Assembly: GCA_017991475.1 (NCBI GenBank)
Contig: JAGOQK010000009.1
Coordinates: 1 to 33,882, forward strand
Direction: 5' to 3'
DNA length: 33,882 nucleotides
DNA from: Minisyncoccota bacterium
GTDB lineage: Bacteria; Patescibacteriota; Minisyncoccia; Phycocordibacterales; PALSA-1337
The notes under the pieces are model-generated. The model searched no databases. It worked only from the letters and a program-made list of their open reading frames with translations, and was not told where the DNA came from. Each line of letters opens with the position of its first letter. Position 1 is the stretch's first letter. Below are positions 14,637-21,103 of this stretch, one piece after another. Position numbers and translations under genes: made by a program.

Positions 14637-15881
14637 TTAAAGCTCTTTCTCAAGAAAAGACAAGCCCTTTTTGAGATCCTTGGTAAACTCAAGAAACGTT
14701 AATCTAAGCAAAGAATCTGATTCATCCCCAAGACATAAACTTGGCATAACTGAAACCTTATATTTCCTAAGTAGATTAAGAAAAATTGAATATGATTTTT
14801 TTGGAGTATTAGGTTTTATAAAAACGTTAATCCCTTGAAATTTATAATAATTCTTAATGAGATGTTTGTTCTTCAATAACCAGTTTGATAATACTTTAAT
14901 ATTGGTTTCAAACTTTAATTTATTCAGGCGTTGCTTTTCTACAAAGTCTTCATATAAATTTACAAGTATTTTCATTGGTATATCGTATCTCTGATTTAAA
15001 ACTTCAAGACCCTTAATATAATCGTTTTTTGACCCACTTATGTACTCAAATTGATAGATAAATTCACTTAGTAAAAAAAATACACTTAAAGGTCCGCCAT
15101 AACGCATAGAAGCATAGTCATAGTACTGACTAATAAACTTATTATCAGCTAACATATATCCAATCTTACACCCAGGTATACTATATTTTTTTGAAAGGCT
15201 CACTATTCTAATTACTAGCGGATTATTGATTGTTTTTGGGTATGGTAAAATGTCAAACCATATACCCTCATCAATAACAAGATAGATATTATTATTTTTA
15301 ATTATTCTTAATATTTTATCCCAAAAACTGCTGGAAAATAATCTTCCTTCAACTCCAATAATATTACTTAGAAATAAAATCTTAATTTTTTTTGAAACAA
15401 TAACCGATTGAATTGTGCCCAAAATACGATCTTCTGTATCTAATGAAGAAACGAAGTAAATCTTTTTAAAATAATGGTTGATTGATTTTACTATTGGTGG
15501 ATAATACGGTGTAAATGTTAATATACTTGCTTTTGGGTACATACTTTTAAGTTGCTCAAAAACAAATCCAATAGTTACTGTATTTCCGAGCGTAACTGCA
15601 AGATTTGATTTCTCATACTTTTTAGTAGGTTCTATGAGATTTACAAAGCGCTCGAGACTGTCAAAAACATTTTTATGGCCTAAAGAATGCGAGTACCCTG
15701 TCCAGTGTTTGTTAAAAGAATATTTTGTACAAAATTCAAAAAACTTTGGAAAATCAATATAGCTATCATTCCAATTACCCCTACTTAAAATAATATTATT
15801 ATCGTCATCAAATCTGCCATATAAATCATCTTTGAAGAATTTATTGAACGCTTTCCTGCTTTGTTCTATACGATCCATCAT
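14637..15881 (-). CDS. PLP-dependent aminotransferase (class I/II fold) in AT-rich cassette
   Basis: A 414-residue fold-type I PLP enzyme. The cofactor-binding Asp is in YLVIDEGIWFD (about residue 204). The Schiff-base Lys is in SLSKKYSIPGCKIGYM (about 231), with Lys where the family usually has the phosphate-binding Arg. The substrate-carboxylate Arg is in SLLRLTFLEF near the C terminus. The small domain starts with GNWNDSYIDFP. It is not the class III fold of glutamate-1-semialdehyde aminomutase. Possible starts are GTG 15884, ATG 15881 and ATG 15878; TATTGT ends just upstream at 15883, so the mRNA is essentially leaderless. It is first in the cassette, with 19 nt to the HemA-like gene. Reaction unknown; pairing with an aldehyde-forming reductase would fit amination of an amino-aldehyde. 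Confidence 0.8.
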   Translation of the reverse strand: MMDRIEQSRKAFNKFFKDDLYGRFDDDNNIILSRGNWNDSYIDFPKFFEFCTKYSFNKHWTGYSHSLGHKNVFDSLERFVNLIEPTKKYEKSNLAVTLGNTVTIGFVFEQLKSMYPKASILTFTPYYPPIVKSINHYFKKIYFVSSLDTEDRILGTIQSVIVSKKIKILFLSNIIGVEGRLFSSSFWDKILRIIKNNNIYLVIDEGIWFDILPYPKTINNPLVIRIVSLSKKYSIPGCKIGYMLADNKFISQYYDYASMRYGGPLSVFFLLSEFIYQFEYISGSKNDYIKGLEVLNQRYDIPMKILVNLYEDFVEKQRLNKLKFETNIKVLSNWLLKNKHLIKNYYKFQGINVFIKPNTPKKSYSIFLNLLRKYKVSVMPSLCLGDESDSLLRLTFLEFTKDLKKGLSFLEKEL

Positions 15882-16018
15882 CACAATACCATGCCATAAA
15901 ATACAAAAATTAGCAACTGCAGTTTCCTTTTTACAAAATACTATTATTCTTACACGTAGAAAACTCTTCTTTCGAAAGCTTGTGAACTGGGCTACTGTAC
16001 TGAGCCATGCTCAACTCG

Positions 16019-16091
16019 GCTGTCGGTCGTGAATGATATTAGAACTTCTTTCATACTCATTCCACGCCTTAATATGCCTAGTATAGCAAAT
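16019..16091. repeat. 73-bp direct repeat, copy 1 (upstream of AT-rich cassette)
   Basis: Ungapped match of 65 of 73 positions by eye to 17041-17113, same orientation, 1022 bp apart. On the minus strand it begins with TTTGCTATACTAGGC, an extended -10-like element (TGC-TATACT), and lies about 135 nt upstream of the aminotransferase start. Confidence 0.85.
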
Positions 16092-16107
16092 AATGGCTGA
16101 TTTTTTA

Positions 16108-16142
16108 TATTAAAAAGACAAACCGCAGATTTCTCTGCGGTT
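16108..16142 (-). terminator. Rho-independent terminator of the 236-residue gene
   Basis: Minus strand: AACCGCAGA, GAAA loop, TCTGCGGTT, then TGTCTTTTTAA. It lies 26 nt after the stop at 16169 and separates this gene from the cassette downstream. Confidence 0.85.
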
Positions 16143-16168
16143 GGTTGAACCAAGTAAATACCAGATGT

Positions 16169-16879
16169 TTAGGCCTTCACCATCGAAGGATTCCACATGT
16201 AAGCAATCCGTGCCTCCGGTCCGATACTAATCGAGGGCGTCGTTTCCCCTTCAAAAGCGAAGTATCCTAGGTGATCGTAGCCAGATTCGAACCCACCACT
16301 TCCTAGTTTGAGGTAACGAACCAGCAAATTGCCGTTTGGTTTCTCAAAAACCGTACCCACGAAGAATACTTTGATTCCACCTTTGAGGTCCTTCAGCCAT
16401 TCAACAGGAATCATCGCCGGATGCATCATGAAGAAATCGAGGTGATTGGCGTTCATGTTGCTAGGATCATCCCTTCGTGAACATTCTGGAGCGGCTAGTG
16501 CTGGATGAGACACTGTGTTGTTACGAGGCAGTCGAGTTAGGGTTTTACCTATCGGCTCCCATTCATTTGAGCCCCCGTGAAGGATTGGTTTGCAAACCAA
16601 ATGCCCATCTCCTAGATCAATATACAAAATTGCAGGAGGAAGGCTGAAATTGACTTGCTTAACGGAAACCTCGCACGATCCTACTCCATAAATCAACTTC
16701 AGCACATCGAAGAGAAGAAGTCTATCATGAGCAAGTTTTGCCCAGGCCTCTCGACCCATTCCGAGACTACGTCCTGCGACGATAAGCTCGTGCATTATAC
16801 CGAGATCTTTACCGAACACTGATTCTTCAGACATGTTGCACATACAACCCACCTTACTTTCTTTTATGACACGCCTCAT
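16169..16879 (-). CDS. Hypothetical protein, 236 residues
   Basis: I do not recognise the family with certainty. The segment MHELIVAGRSLGMGREAWAKLAHDRLLLFDVLKLIYG (about residues 29-65) forms two helices of a type seen at the N terminus of Patescibacteria hypothetical proteins. The rest appears to be a mixed alpha/beta domain with HLDFFMMHPAMIPVEWLKDLKGGIKVFFVGTVFE and a C-terminal GPEARIAYMWNPSMV. No signal peptide or membrane helix is seen. Cys12, Cys14 and others are scattered. The start could be ATG 16879 or Met16. TATAAC lies 18 nt before the first ATG. The gene has its own terminator, and the 73-bp repeat lies about 160 nt upstream, past two small hairpins, so it is probably an independent accessory unit. 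Confidence 0.65.
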   Translation of the reverse strand: MRRVIKESKVGCMCNMSEESVFGKDLGIMHELIVAGRSLGMGREAWAKLAHDRLLLFDVLKLIYGVGSCEVSVKQVNFSLPPAILYIDLGDGHLVCKPILHGGSNEWEPIGKTLTRLPRNNTVSHPALAAPECSRRDDPSNMNANHLDFFMMHPAMIPVEWLKDLKGGIKVFFVGTVFEKPNGNLLVRYLKLGSGGFESGYDHLGYFAFEGETTPSISIGPEARIAYMWNPSMVKA

Positions 16880-16925
16880 TTAGAGACACGCCGCTTAGTT
16901 ATATTGCTATCGACTTGGCCAAAGG

Positions 16926-17019
16926 TTTCGTCATAGCGGAGAATAACCCATAGTTGAGTCACTTTCTGCCATGACGAAATCAAATTAATTTAAAAGAACT
17001 ATGGTAGTTTATTACCATA
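16926..17019. repeat. Two inverted repeats in the leader of the 236-residue gene
   Basis: TTTCGTCAT (16926-16934) pairs with ATGACGAAA (16971-16979). TATGGTA (17000-17006) pairs with TACCATA (17013-17019). Both lie between the 73-bp repeat and the gene start; they could be operator or leader structures. Otherwise 16880-17040 holds nothing recognisable. Confidence 0.55.
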
Positions 17020-17040
17020 TTTATTTAAAAAAGTCAACTT

Positions 17041-17113
17041 GCTGTCGGTCTTGGATGATATTAGAACCTCTTTTGTTCTAATTCCAGGCCTTAATATGCC
17101 TAGTATAGCAAAT
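17041..17113. repeat. 73-bp direct repeat, copy 2 (upstream of the 236-residue gene)
   Basis: Matches 16019-16091 with 8 substitutions by eye and no gaps. In this copy ATTAGAAC (17060-17067) and GTTCTAAT (17075-17082) form an 8-bp inverted repeat that copy 1 does not preserve. The stop codon of the small gene at 17100-17279 lies inside it. Confidence 0.85.
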
Positions 17114-17279
17114 GTTGGGTGTGCATGACGACTGCTTTCGTTTGGCCGATCTTCTTGCGGAGACTTATGAGAGATTCTGCAACTGCGAGAAGTTTCTTGT
17201 AGTCCAAGGAGAAAGCCACCCATTTGTTGTCATGAGCTTTGGTGAGAAGGCTTAGATTGGGGGCTTTTACCGGTTCCAT
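17100..17279 (-). CDS. Small DUF5678-like protein, 59 residues
   Basis: A short open frame beginning MEPVKAPNLS. Its core KAHDNKWVAFSLDYKKLLAVAESLISLRKKIG resembles the KWVALS-D-KKVLA-ADTL pattern of DUF5678-like small proteins, frequent in Patescibacteria and often near toxin-antitoxin or orphan loci. The family normally ends with VVYMKVP-like residues. Here the tail VVMHTQHLLY is read from the start of the 73-bp repeat, so the original C terminus may have been altered. No Shine-Dalgarno site is evident. The call rests on this pattern and on coding character; the function is not known. Confidence 0.55.
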   Translation of the reverse strand: MEPVKAPNLSLLTKAHDNKWVAFSLDYKKLLAVAESLISLRKKIGQTKAVVMHTQHLLY

Positions 17280-17335
17280 ATCGCTATTCTACACCTTCAG
17301 ATATTTTTGTGAAGGGGTGTGGCGAAGTAGGAGCA

Positions 17336-17686
17336 CTACGGTTGGATATTTTCAAGATCGTGATCCGTGCTACGGTCATATGCGGGGGCATGGACTAGAA
17401 ACAATTCCATGTTTCCTCCATAGTCATATTCTGTCTGACGAGGAACGATGATAACATCATCCTTTTCCACGCTAAACTTATCACCCGCCACGTCGAACCA
17501 CCCAGAACCATCCAAGACTAGGTAAACCCTATCCGAAATGTCATTAAAGACCCTTCCGTGCCGATCGGTGACCTTGAAGCGCGCGGCACTTGCACGTTCA
17601 AAATCAGCCTTTTCCAAGTACGACCACCCTTGAAGGCCGGACCATGAAAACTCTTTTGTGTTGGACAGTTTGAAATGCAGTTTCAT
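17336..17686 (-). CDS. Cupin-domain protein
   Basis: A 116-residue single-domain cupin. The strands GRVFNDISDRVYLVLDGSGWFDVAGDKFSVEKDDVIIVPRQTEYDYGG give the conserved jelly-roll turns (G-x5-P-x-G type second motif). The usual metal-binding histidines of motif 1 are not obvious, so it may be a binding rather than catalytic cupin. I start at ATG 17686; the frame continues 3 codons upstream only through TTG. A TAATAA-like -10 box ends about 9 nt before the ATG. It is divergent from the structured element that begins near 17784. Ligand unknown; sugar or small-acid binding is typical of the superfamily. Confidence 0.8.
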   Translation of the reverse strand: MKLHFKLSNTKEFSWSGLQGWSYLEKADFERASAARFKVTDRHGRVFNDISDRVYLVLDGSGWFDVAGDKFSVEKDDVIIVPRQTEYDYGGNMELFLVHAPAYDRSTDHDLENIQP

Positions 17687-17783
17687 TACGTTCAATTATT
17701 ACATGAAGCTTAATTATTGGGTACTGACCTTTCTTGCCGTTCTCGGCAAATCTGTGCGTCTATCTCTCGCCTCTGCATCAGAA

Positions 17784-17858
17784 TACACTGTCCCTCAACA
17801 CAGTCCATATTACCCGCACGGGCTGTGGTCGCAGAACTGGTCGAGCTGCGAGCGGATA
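17784..17858 (+). ncRNA. Structured RNA element, copy A (5' part)
   Basis: TACACT (17784-17789, -10-like) is followed by hairpin 1: CACAGTCC (17799-17806), a 13-nt loop and GGGCTGTG (17820-17827). Hairpin 2 follows: TCGCAG (17829-17834), an 11-nt loop with GTCGA and CTGCGA (17846-17851), then GCGGATA. Copy B at 20665-20737 has the same layout. Hairpin 1 differs in sequence but still pairs (covariation), while hairpin 2 stems are identical. Function unknown; a structured leader or small RNA. Confidence 0.55.
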
Positions 17859-17880
17859 ACGACACTTCACTGAGCGCTCA

Positions 17881-18042
17881 ATGAAAGGGTCATTCCCTGC
17901 TATGAAGAAACAGAAGGAACCACTTCCTCTTGTACCTCCTCAATTCATCAACCACATGAATGAGATCGAGTATTTGCTTTCTAGCATTCTCGACAAAGCT
18001 CATGACATCGAGCAGAAATTAGGAATCAAGAGGAAGCGTTAG
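17881..18042 (+). CDS. Small ORF in structured element A, 53 residues
   Basis: The frame begins at ATG 17881, 22 nt after the conserved GCGGATA, and ends in TAG at 18042. The product starts MKGSFPAMKKQKEPLPLVPP. It continues into a likely amphipathic helix (FINHMNEIEYLLSSILDKAHDIEQ) and a basic tail KLGIKRKR. The helix shows weak similarity (EI, L, S, LG in register) to the 47-residue ORF of copy B. No Shine-Dalgarno sequence is visible, so translation is uncertain. If real, it is a small helical protein whose mRNA leader is the conserved hairpin pair; otherwise the whole element is a noncoding RNA. Confidence 0.4.
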   Translation: MKGSFPAMKKQKEPLPLVPPQFINHMNEIEYLLSSILDKAHDIEQKLGIKRKR

Positions 18043-18043
18043 G

Positions 18044-18154
18044 TTAGAGTTCGATCCCTAGTGTACGCAGCAAAAGGAATGGCTTGGAAAGTTCGGACGT
18101 CCAAATCCCCTATTTTGGGAAATGGCTTTAAATAGGGGTAAAAACTTTTGCTGC
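18044..18154 (+). ncRNA. Structured element A, 3' part: nested hairpins
   Basis: A hairpin with loop AGTTCGATCC (stem 18044-18047/18058-18061) matches one in copy B and is followed by the shared string GTGWACGCAGC. GCAGCAAAAG (18067-18076) pairs perfectly with CTTTTGCTGC (18145-18154). This stem encloses TTGGA/TCCAA (18084-18088/18100-18104) and CCCCTATTT/AAATAGGGG (18107-18115/18130-18138), a three-way-junction-like fold. Confidence 0.5.
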
Positions 18155-18417
18155 CAGACTTAGACGACGTTCGAACATTATCCCACAAAAGTAAACAATT
18201 GGTCAATGAACTCTGCCGCTACTTTCGAGAATGTAGCGGTGTAGAATTGCTCTCGTATCCGTGGGCACGACGTTTAGGTCATGCGAGAAATCTACCCTAT
18301 CCAAAGAAGGATGATAGGGACACAGATGAGACGTTCTCCGCATCTATGTAGCATGCGAGTAGTGTATGGGTTTGGGAGCTAGAGTGAAGAGGGTGAATAT
18401 TGCCGGGATGGCAAGAT
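18155..18417. other. Stretch without a supported gene
   Basis: A plus-strand frame from a TTG at 18148 to 18351 exists, but it overlaps the hairpin stem, has no family resemblance and no ribosome site. I see no RNA gene or promoter that I can defend here. Confidence 0.4.
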
Positions 18418-18627
18418 CTATGGCAACCTATCGGGAAGAAACATTGATGCCTTCTCTATCGCTTCATTTTTAGAAGGCTGTACCTGCTCATGCCAACAAA
18501 CACTTATGTCCCAACGAACAGGCCACTCTAAAATACAGTTAGTAAAAACTCTGAAAGCAAAACTCAAAACAAAAATGATAAAAAGGGCGCCGAAGAACAA
18601 TGCCCACTGAAATCTTATAGAATCCAT
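18418..18627 (-). CDS. Small single-helix membrane protein downstream of the OLD gene
   Basis: A 69-residue product with one strong membrane helix (about residues 8-29, WALFFGALFIIFVLSFAFRVF) and a polar C-terminal tail (QVQPSKNEAIEKASMFLPDRLP) that contains Cys residues. The ATG at 18627 is preceded by AAGGG 7 nt upstream; further in-frame starts exist at 18645 (ATG) and 18666 (TTG). It lies 73 nt after the OLD nuclease gene on the same strand and could be its partner or an unrelated orphan. I do not recognise it. Confidence 0.45.
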   Translation of the reverse strand: MDSIRFQWALFFGALFIIFVLSFAFRVFTNCILEWPVRWDISVCWHEQVQPSKNEAIEKASMFLPDRLP

Positions 18628-18700
18628 TTTAGCGCCCTTTGCCATTACATTATTACATTTATTCAACAGCGAGATTATACCTCATCAAATTACACACTCC

Positions 18701-20506
18701 CTATCTCTCAAATTTAATCTCATTGAAAAGGGCAGCAATATTGCTCTTTGTTGTCGCATCTAGTGTTATCAAACCTGCCTTTGCCTTTTGCAAAAACTTT
18801 CTCGCCAACAAGACCTTGTCCGGTCTAGGTTTAAGTTCTTTTATATATTGAGAGTTTGTGGAAGAATAGGCATTGTCCTGAACCTCCAAAACCCATTTCT
18901 TAAAATCGTCTGAGCTAAAAATATCGACAATAGTAGCGCCTTCTGTCTTCGAAACACTCTTGACGATTTCCGGTAACACCCTCCAAGATTCCAAGCCTTT
19001 TTCACCATCTTTTTTCCCCTGGTCATTATCATAAAGATAATAAACATTTGCACCCCAACCTTCTAAGATTGCTCCAATAAAACCCATCTTAGATGCACCG
19101 CCCCCATCCATGAAATTAGTCTTGAGGGCTTTATCTTCAATTTCTTTGAAAGCACGGAGATAGAAAACGTCCTCTTGACCCTCAACAACGACATTATCTT
19201 TCTGATCGAGATTCGTAATAGAATCATTTATTCCGAGACCTATAGCAGTAAGAACAGGTGTCAAAGTTTCCTTATCCGCCACCGGATGAGCATGAATTTT
19301 CCCAAGAACCCTTGTACCACCTCCAACTTTTTCGACTAGCCGTACATTTTCAAGATTATCTTCAGTTATTAGATACGGAGAATGCGTGGAGAACACGACC
19401 GGATTTTCATCCGTATGATTTAATAAAACCTTCAGTAAATCCTTTTGTGCCTTGGCGTGCAGATACAAACCGGGCTCGTCAATAAGTATGACATTGGGTT
19501 TACCCTCCTGAAGTCTTGCCACAATTTTGACATAAAATGACAAATACCATTGTTGGCCTTTACTCCTCTGTGATGGGAGGTACAGCTTATTATCTTCAAC
19601 AATCCAAAAATAAACCTCCGTGCCATCTTTTTTTACGTGCAATCGGATTTTATCTTGAGTCCAATATTCATTAAATTTATTTGTGAAATCCACATTCACA
19701 GAGTTTTCGTGGTTAACTTGTTCTTGGCGGTTAGCGGAAGCCATCTTTGCAACAGAAAAGTCACTTACCTTTTCAAGGTCGAGCGCCCATTCGTCCTTGG
19801 CTAATGACGCAACGGAAATGGATTCGGGAAACGCATCATCAAAGGATGAAAAAAGTATAAAATACGGCAAGTGAGAAGCTACGAACTCATCAACAAAATC
19901 TACCACGAATTTTTCTTGAGCACAAAAAGCATCTACAACATTTTCAATACTTGTTATGACATTAGTTACGTCTTCCAGACCCAAATTTTCAGATTTAAAC
20001 TTAAGGATTTCCGATTTAAAATCGCTGAGCTGTTGTTTCTCAAGTCTTGGGAAACTAACATCTATTCCGGCTTGTTTTATTATCAAGTCTATCTCCTCAA
20101 TAGATTTCTGAATCTGCCCTACCGACAGATCATATACTTGTTCAACTCCCAGTTGTTTCCGAGATTCTAAATCGATAGTATACTTGCTAGGCCCAAACAT
20201 TTTTGTAAGTGTCATGTTTACCTCACCAGCAACACTTTTATCACTATTGATTGCTGTAAAAATATCGCTAACATCGGCGCTTGTAAGAGTAAAAGTAATG
20301 GACACTTCCGGAACTCCATCTCCACCGATGGGTTTAGCCCCGTCTCTTATTGCCCGATCCTGATGAAAATCTTCTAAGGCTTCGAGAACGGATGTTTTTC
20401 CTGATTCGTTTTTACCGGCAAGAATAGTTAGTTTGTCACTAAAGTAACAATCACCGGAATCAATGATTGATTTATAATGTTTAATCCTGAATCTGAGGAG
20501 GTTCAT
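18701..20506 (-). CDS. OLD-family ATP-dependent nuclease (AAA + TOPRIM)
   Basis: A 601-residue protein with the overcoming-lysogenisation-defect architecture. The N-terminal SMC-like ATPase has Walker A ILAGKNESGKTSVLEAL (about residues 28-44), a helical insertion (about 100-260), signature-like LPSQRSKGQQWYLSF, Walker B NVILIDEPGLYLHAKAQ and a switch His in VVFSTHSPYLI. The C-terminal TOPRIM nuclease domain has VVEGQEDVFYLRAFKEIEDK (catalytic Glu) and YLYDNDQGKKDGEKG (acidic pair). Class 1 OLD proteins act in phage defence and DNA processing; Gabija GajA has the same layout but pairs with a UvrD-like GajB, not found here. I start at ATG 20506 because the conserved MNLLRFRIKHYKSI begins there. 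It sits between two copies of a structured element, which suggests a defence-type module. Antiphage activity is inference. Confidence 0.88.
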   Translation of the reverse strand: MNLLRFRIKHYKSIIDSGDCYFSDKLTILAGKNESGKTSVLEALEDFHQDRAIRDGAKPIGGDGVPEVSITFTLTSADVSDIFTAINSDKSVAGEVNMTLTKMFGPSKYTIDLESRKQLGVEQVYDLSVGQIQKSIEEIDLIIKQAGIDVSFPRLEKQQLSDFKSEILKFKSENLGLEDVTNVITSIENVVDAFCAQEKFVVDFVDEFVASHLPYFILFSSFDDAFPESISVASLAKDEWALDLEKVSDFSVAKMASANRQEQVNHENSVNVDFTNKFNEYWTQDKIRLHVKKDGTEVYFWIVEDNKLYLPSQRSKGQQWYLSFYVKIVARLQEGKPNVILIDEPGLYLHAKAQKDLLKVLLNHTDENPVVFSTHSPYLITEDNLENVRLVEKVGGGTRVLGKIHAHPVADKETLTPVLTAIGLGINDSITNLDQKDNVVVEGQEDVFYLRAFKEIEDKALKTNFMDGGGASKMGFIGAILEGWGANVYYLYDNDQGKKDGEKGLESWRVLPEIVKSVSKTEGATIVDIFSSDDFKKWVLEVQDNAYSSTNSQYIKELKPRPDKVLLARKFLQKAKAGLITLDATTKSNIAALFNEIKFER

Positions 20507-20664
20507 TGAAGTTTTCAGAAGTTCTGCAAATAATGGACACACTGTCGTTACGCGATTCCTTAATACCTCCGATTCTACACCTCACTTTTCCAAAAGTACA
20601 TAGGGGTGAAAATATTGCCGGAAACCGCACATTTCGCCGTCTGTGCTTTGTGTGCCTGACTCAA

Positions 20665-20737
20665 TACACTATCCCTTACCAGCTCATATCAGCCGCATGA
20701 GCCTGGGTCGCAGAGGTAGTCGATCTGCGAGCGGATA
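20665..20737 (+). ncRNA. Structured RNA element, copy B (5' part)
   Basis: TACACT (20665-20670) is followed by hairpin 1: CCAG-CTCAT (20679-20687), a 9-nt loop and ATGAG-C-CTGG (20697-20706), with a bulged C. Hairpin 2 has TCGCAG (20708-20713), an 11-nt loop with GTCGA and CTGCGA (20725-20730), then GCGGATA. Spacing matches copy A nearly base for base. Hairpin 1 pairs are kept despite sequence change. Confidence 0.55.
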
Positions 20738-20750
20738 TACAGATCAACAC

Positions 20751-20894
20751 ATGATAGAAGTCATCAAATCGGTCTATGATCACCACAAGATCAAGAAAGG
20801 TATCGGGGAAATCTACAGAAGGCTCGATAGTCTGTGCGAATACGTAGAAAACCTCCTCGATGGACTCGGTGAGCACGAAGACTTGCGCGTATAG
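20751..20894 (+). CDS. Small ORF in structured element B, 47 residues
   Basis: The frame begins at ATG 20751, 13 nt after the conserved GCGGATA, and ends at TAG 20894. The product MIEVIKSVYDHHKIKKGIGE is followed by IYRRLDSLCEYVENLLDGLG and an acidic tail EHEDLRV. It is predicted almost wholly helical, and its second half shares a weak pattern with the ORF of copy A. No Shine-Dalgarno site. Position inside a duplicated element, between conserved 5' and 3' structured parts, is the main reason to list it. Confidence 0.42.
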   Translation: MIEVIKSVYDHHKIKKGIGEIYRRLDSLCEYVENLLDGLGEHEDLRV

Positions 20895-20895
20895 T

Positions 20896-20956
20896 ACTCA
20901 GCTTCGATTCTGAGTGAACGCAGCGGCTTGCAAGGTTCGTTCGAACTTTGTCTAAG
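20896..20956 (+). ncRNA. Structured element B, 3' part
   Basis: Hairpin ACTCAG (20896-20901), loop CTTCGATT, CTGAGT (20910-20915), then GTGAACGCAGC and GGCTTGCAAGGTTCG, both shared with copy A. AAGGTTCG/CGAACTTT form a further hairpin ending next to the tRNA-Gln gene on the other strand. Confidence 0.5.
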
Positions 20957-20959
20957 TTG

Positions 20960-21030
20960 CTGGGGGACTTGGAATCGAACCAAGATTCACGGCTTCAAAG
21001 GCCGCTGTCCTACCGTTAGACGATCCCCCA
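20960..21030 (-). tRNA. tRNA-Gln (anticodon TTG)
   Basis: A 71-nt cloverleaf: acceptor TGGGGGA/TCCCCCA with U1-A72 and discriminator G73 as in other glutamine tRNAs. D arm GTCTAACGGTAGGAC, anticodon stem GCGGC/GCCGT with loop CTTTGAA (anticodon TTG), T arm TTGG-TTCGATT-CCAA. CCA is not encoded. Confidence 0.95.
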
Positions 21031-21051
21031 ATGATGCTAAGACATTACCAC

Positions 21052-21076
21052 AAAAAAAGCCCACTTTCGAGGGCTT
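21052..21076 (-). terminator. Rho-independent terminator of the four-helix membrane protein gene
   Basis: Minus strand: AAGCCC, 8-nt loop, GGGCTT followed by a run of T. It begins 28 nt after the stop at 21104. Confidence 0.85.
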
Positions 21077-21103
21077 GATAAACTGAACGTACGACTATAT
21101 GAG

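Noticed and set aside
17060-17082. GAAC...GTTC inverted repeat in the 73-bp repeat as an SOS box
   Set aside because: Spacing between half-sites is 7 nt rather than 4, and copy 1 does not preserve it.
17784-18154. Structured element A as tmRNA or RNase P RNA
   Set aside because: It has an internal ORF and a TTCGATCC loop, but no pairing 5' and 3' tRNA-like acceptor ends and no RNase P core motifs.
18148-18351. Plus-strand 67-codon frame starting at TTG
   Set aside because: Start lies inside a hairpin stem, no ribosome site, no pattern recognised.
20640-21030. tRNA-Gln as an integration site for the OLD region
   Set aside because: No second copy of the tRNA 3' end is found at the other side of the region and no integrase is present.
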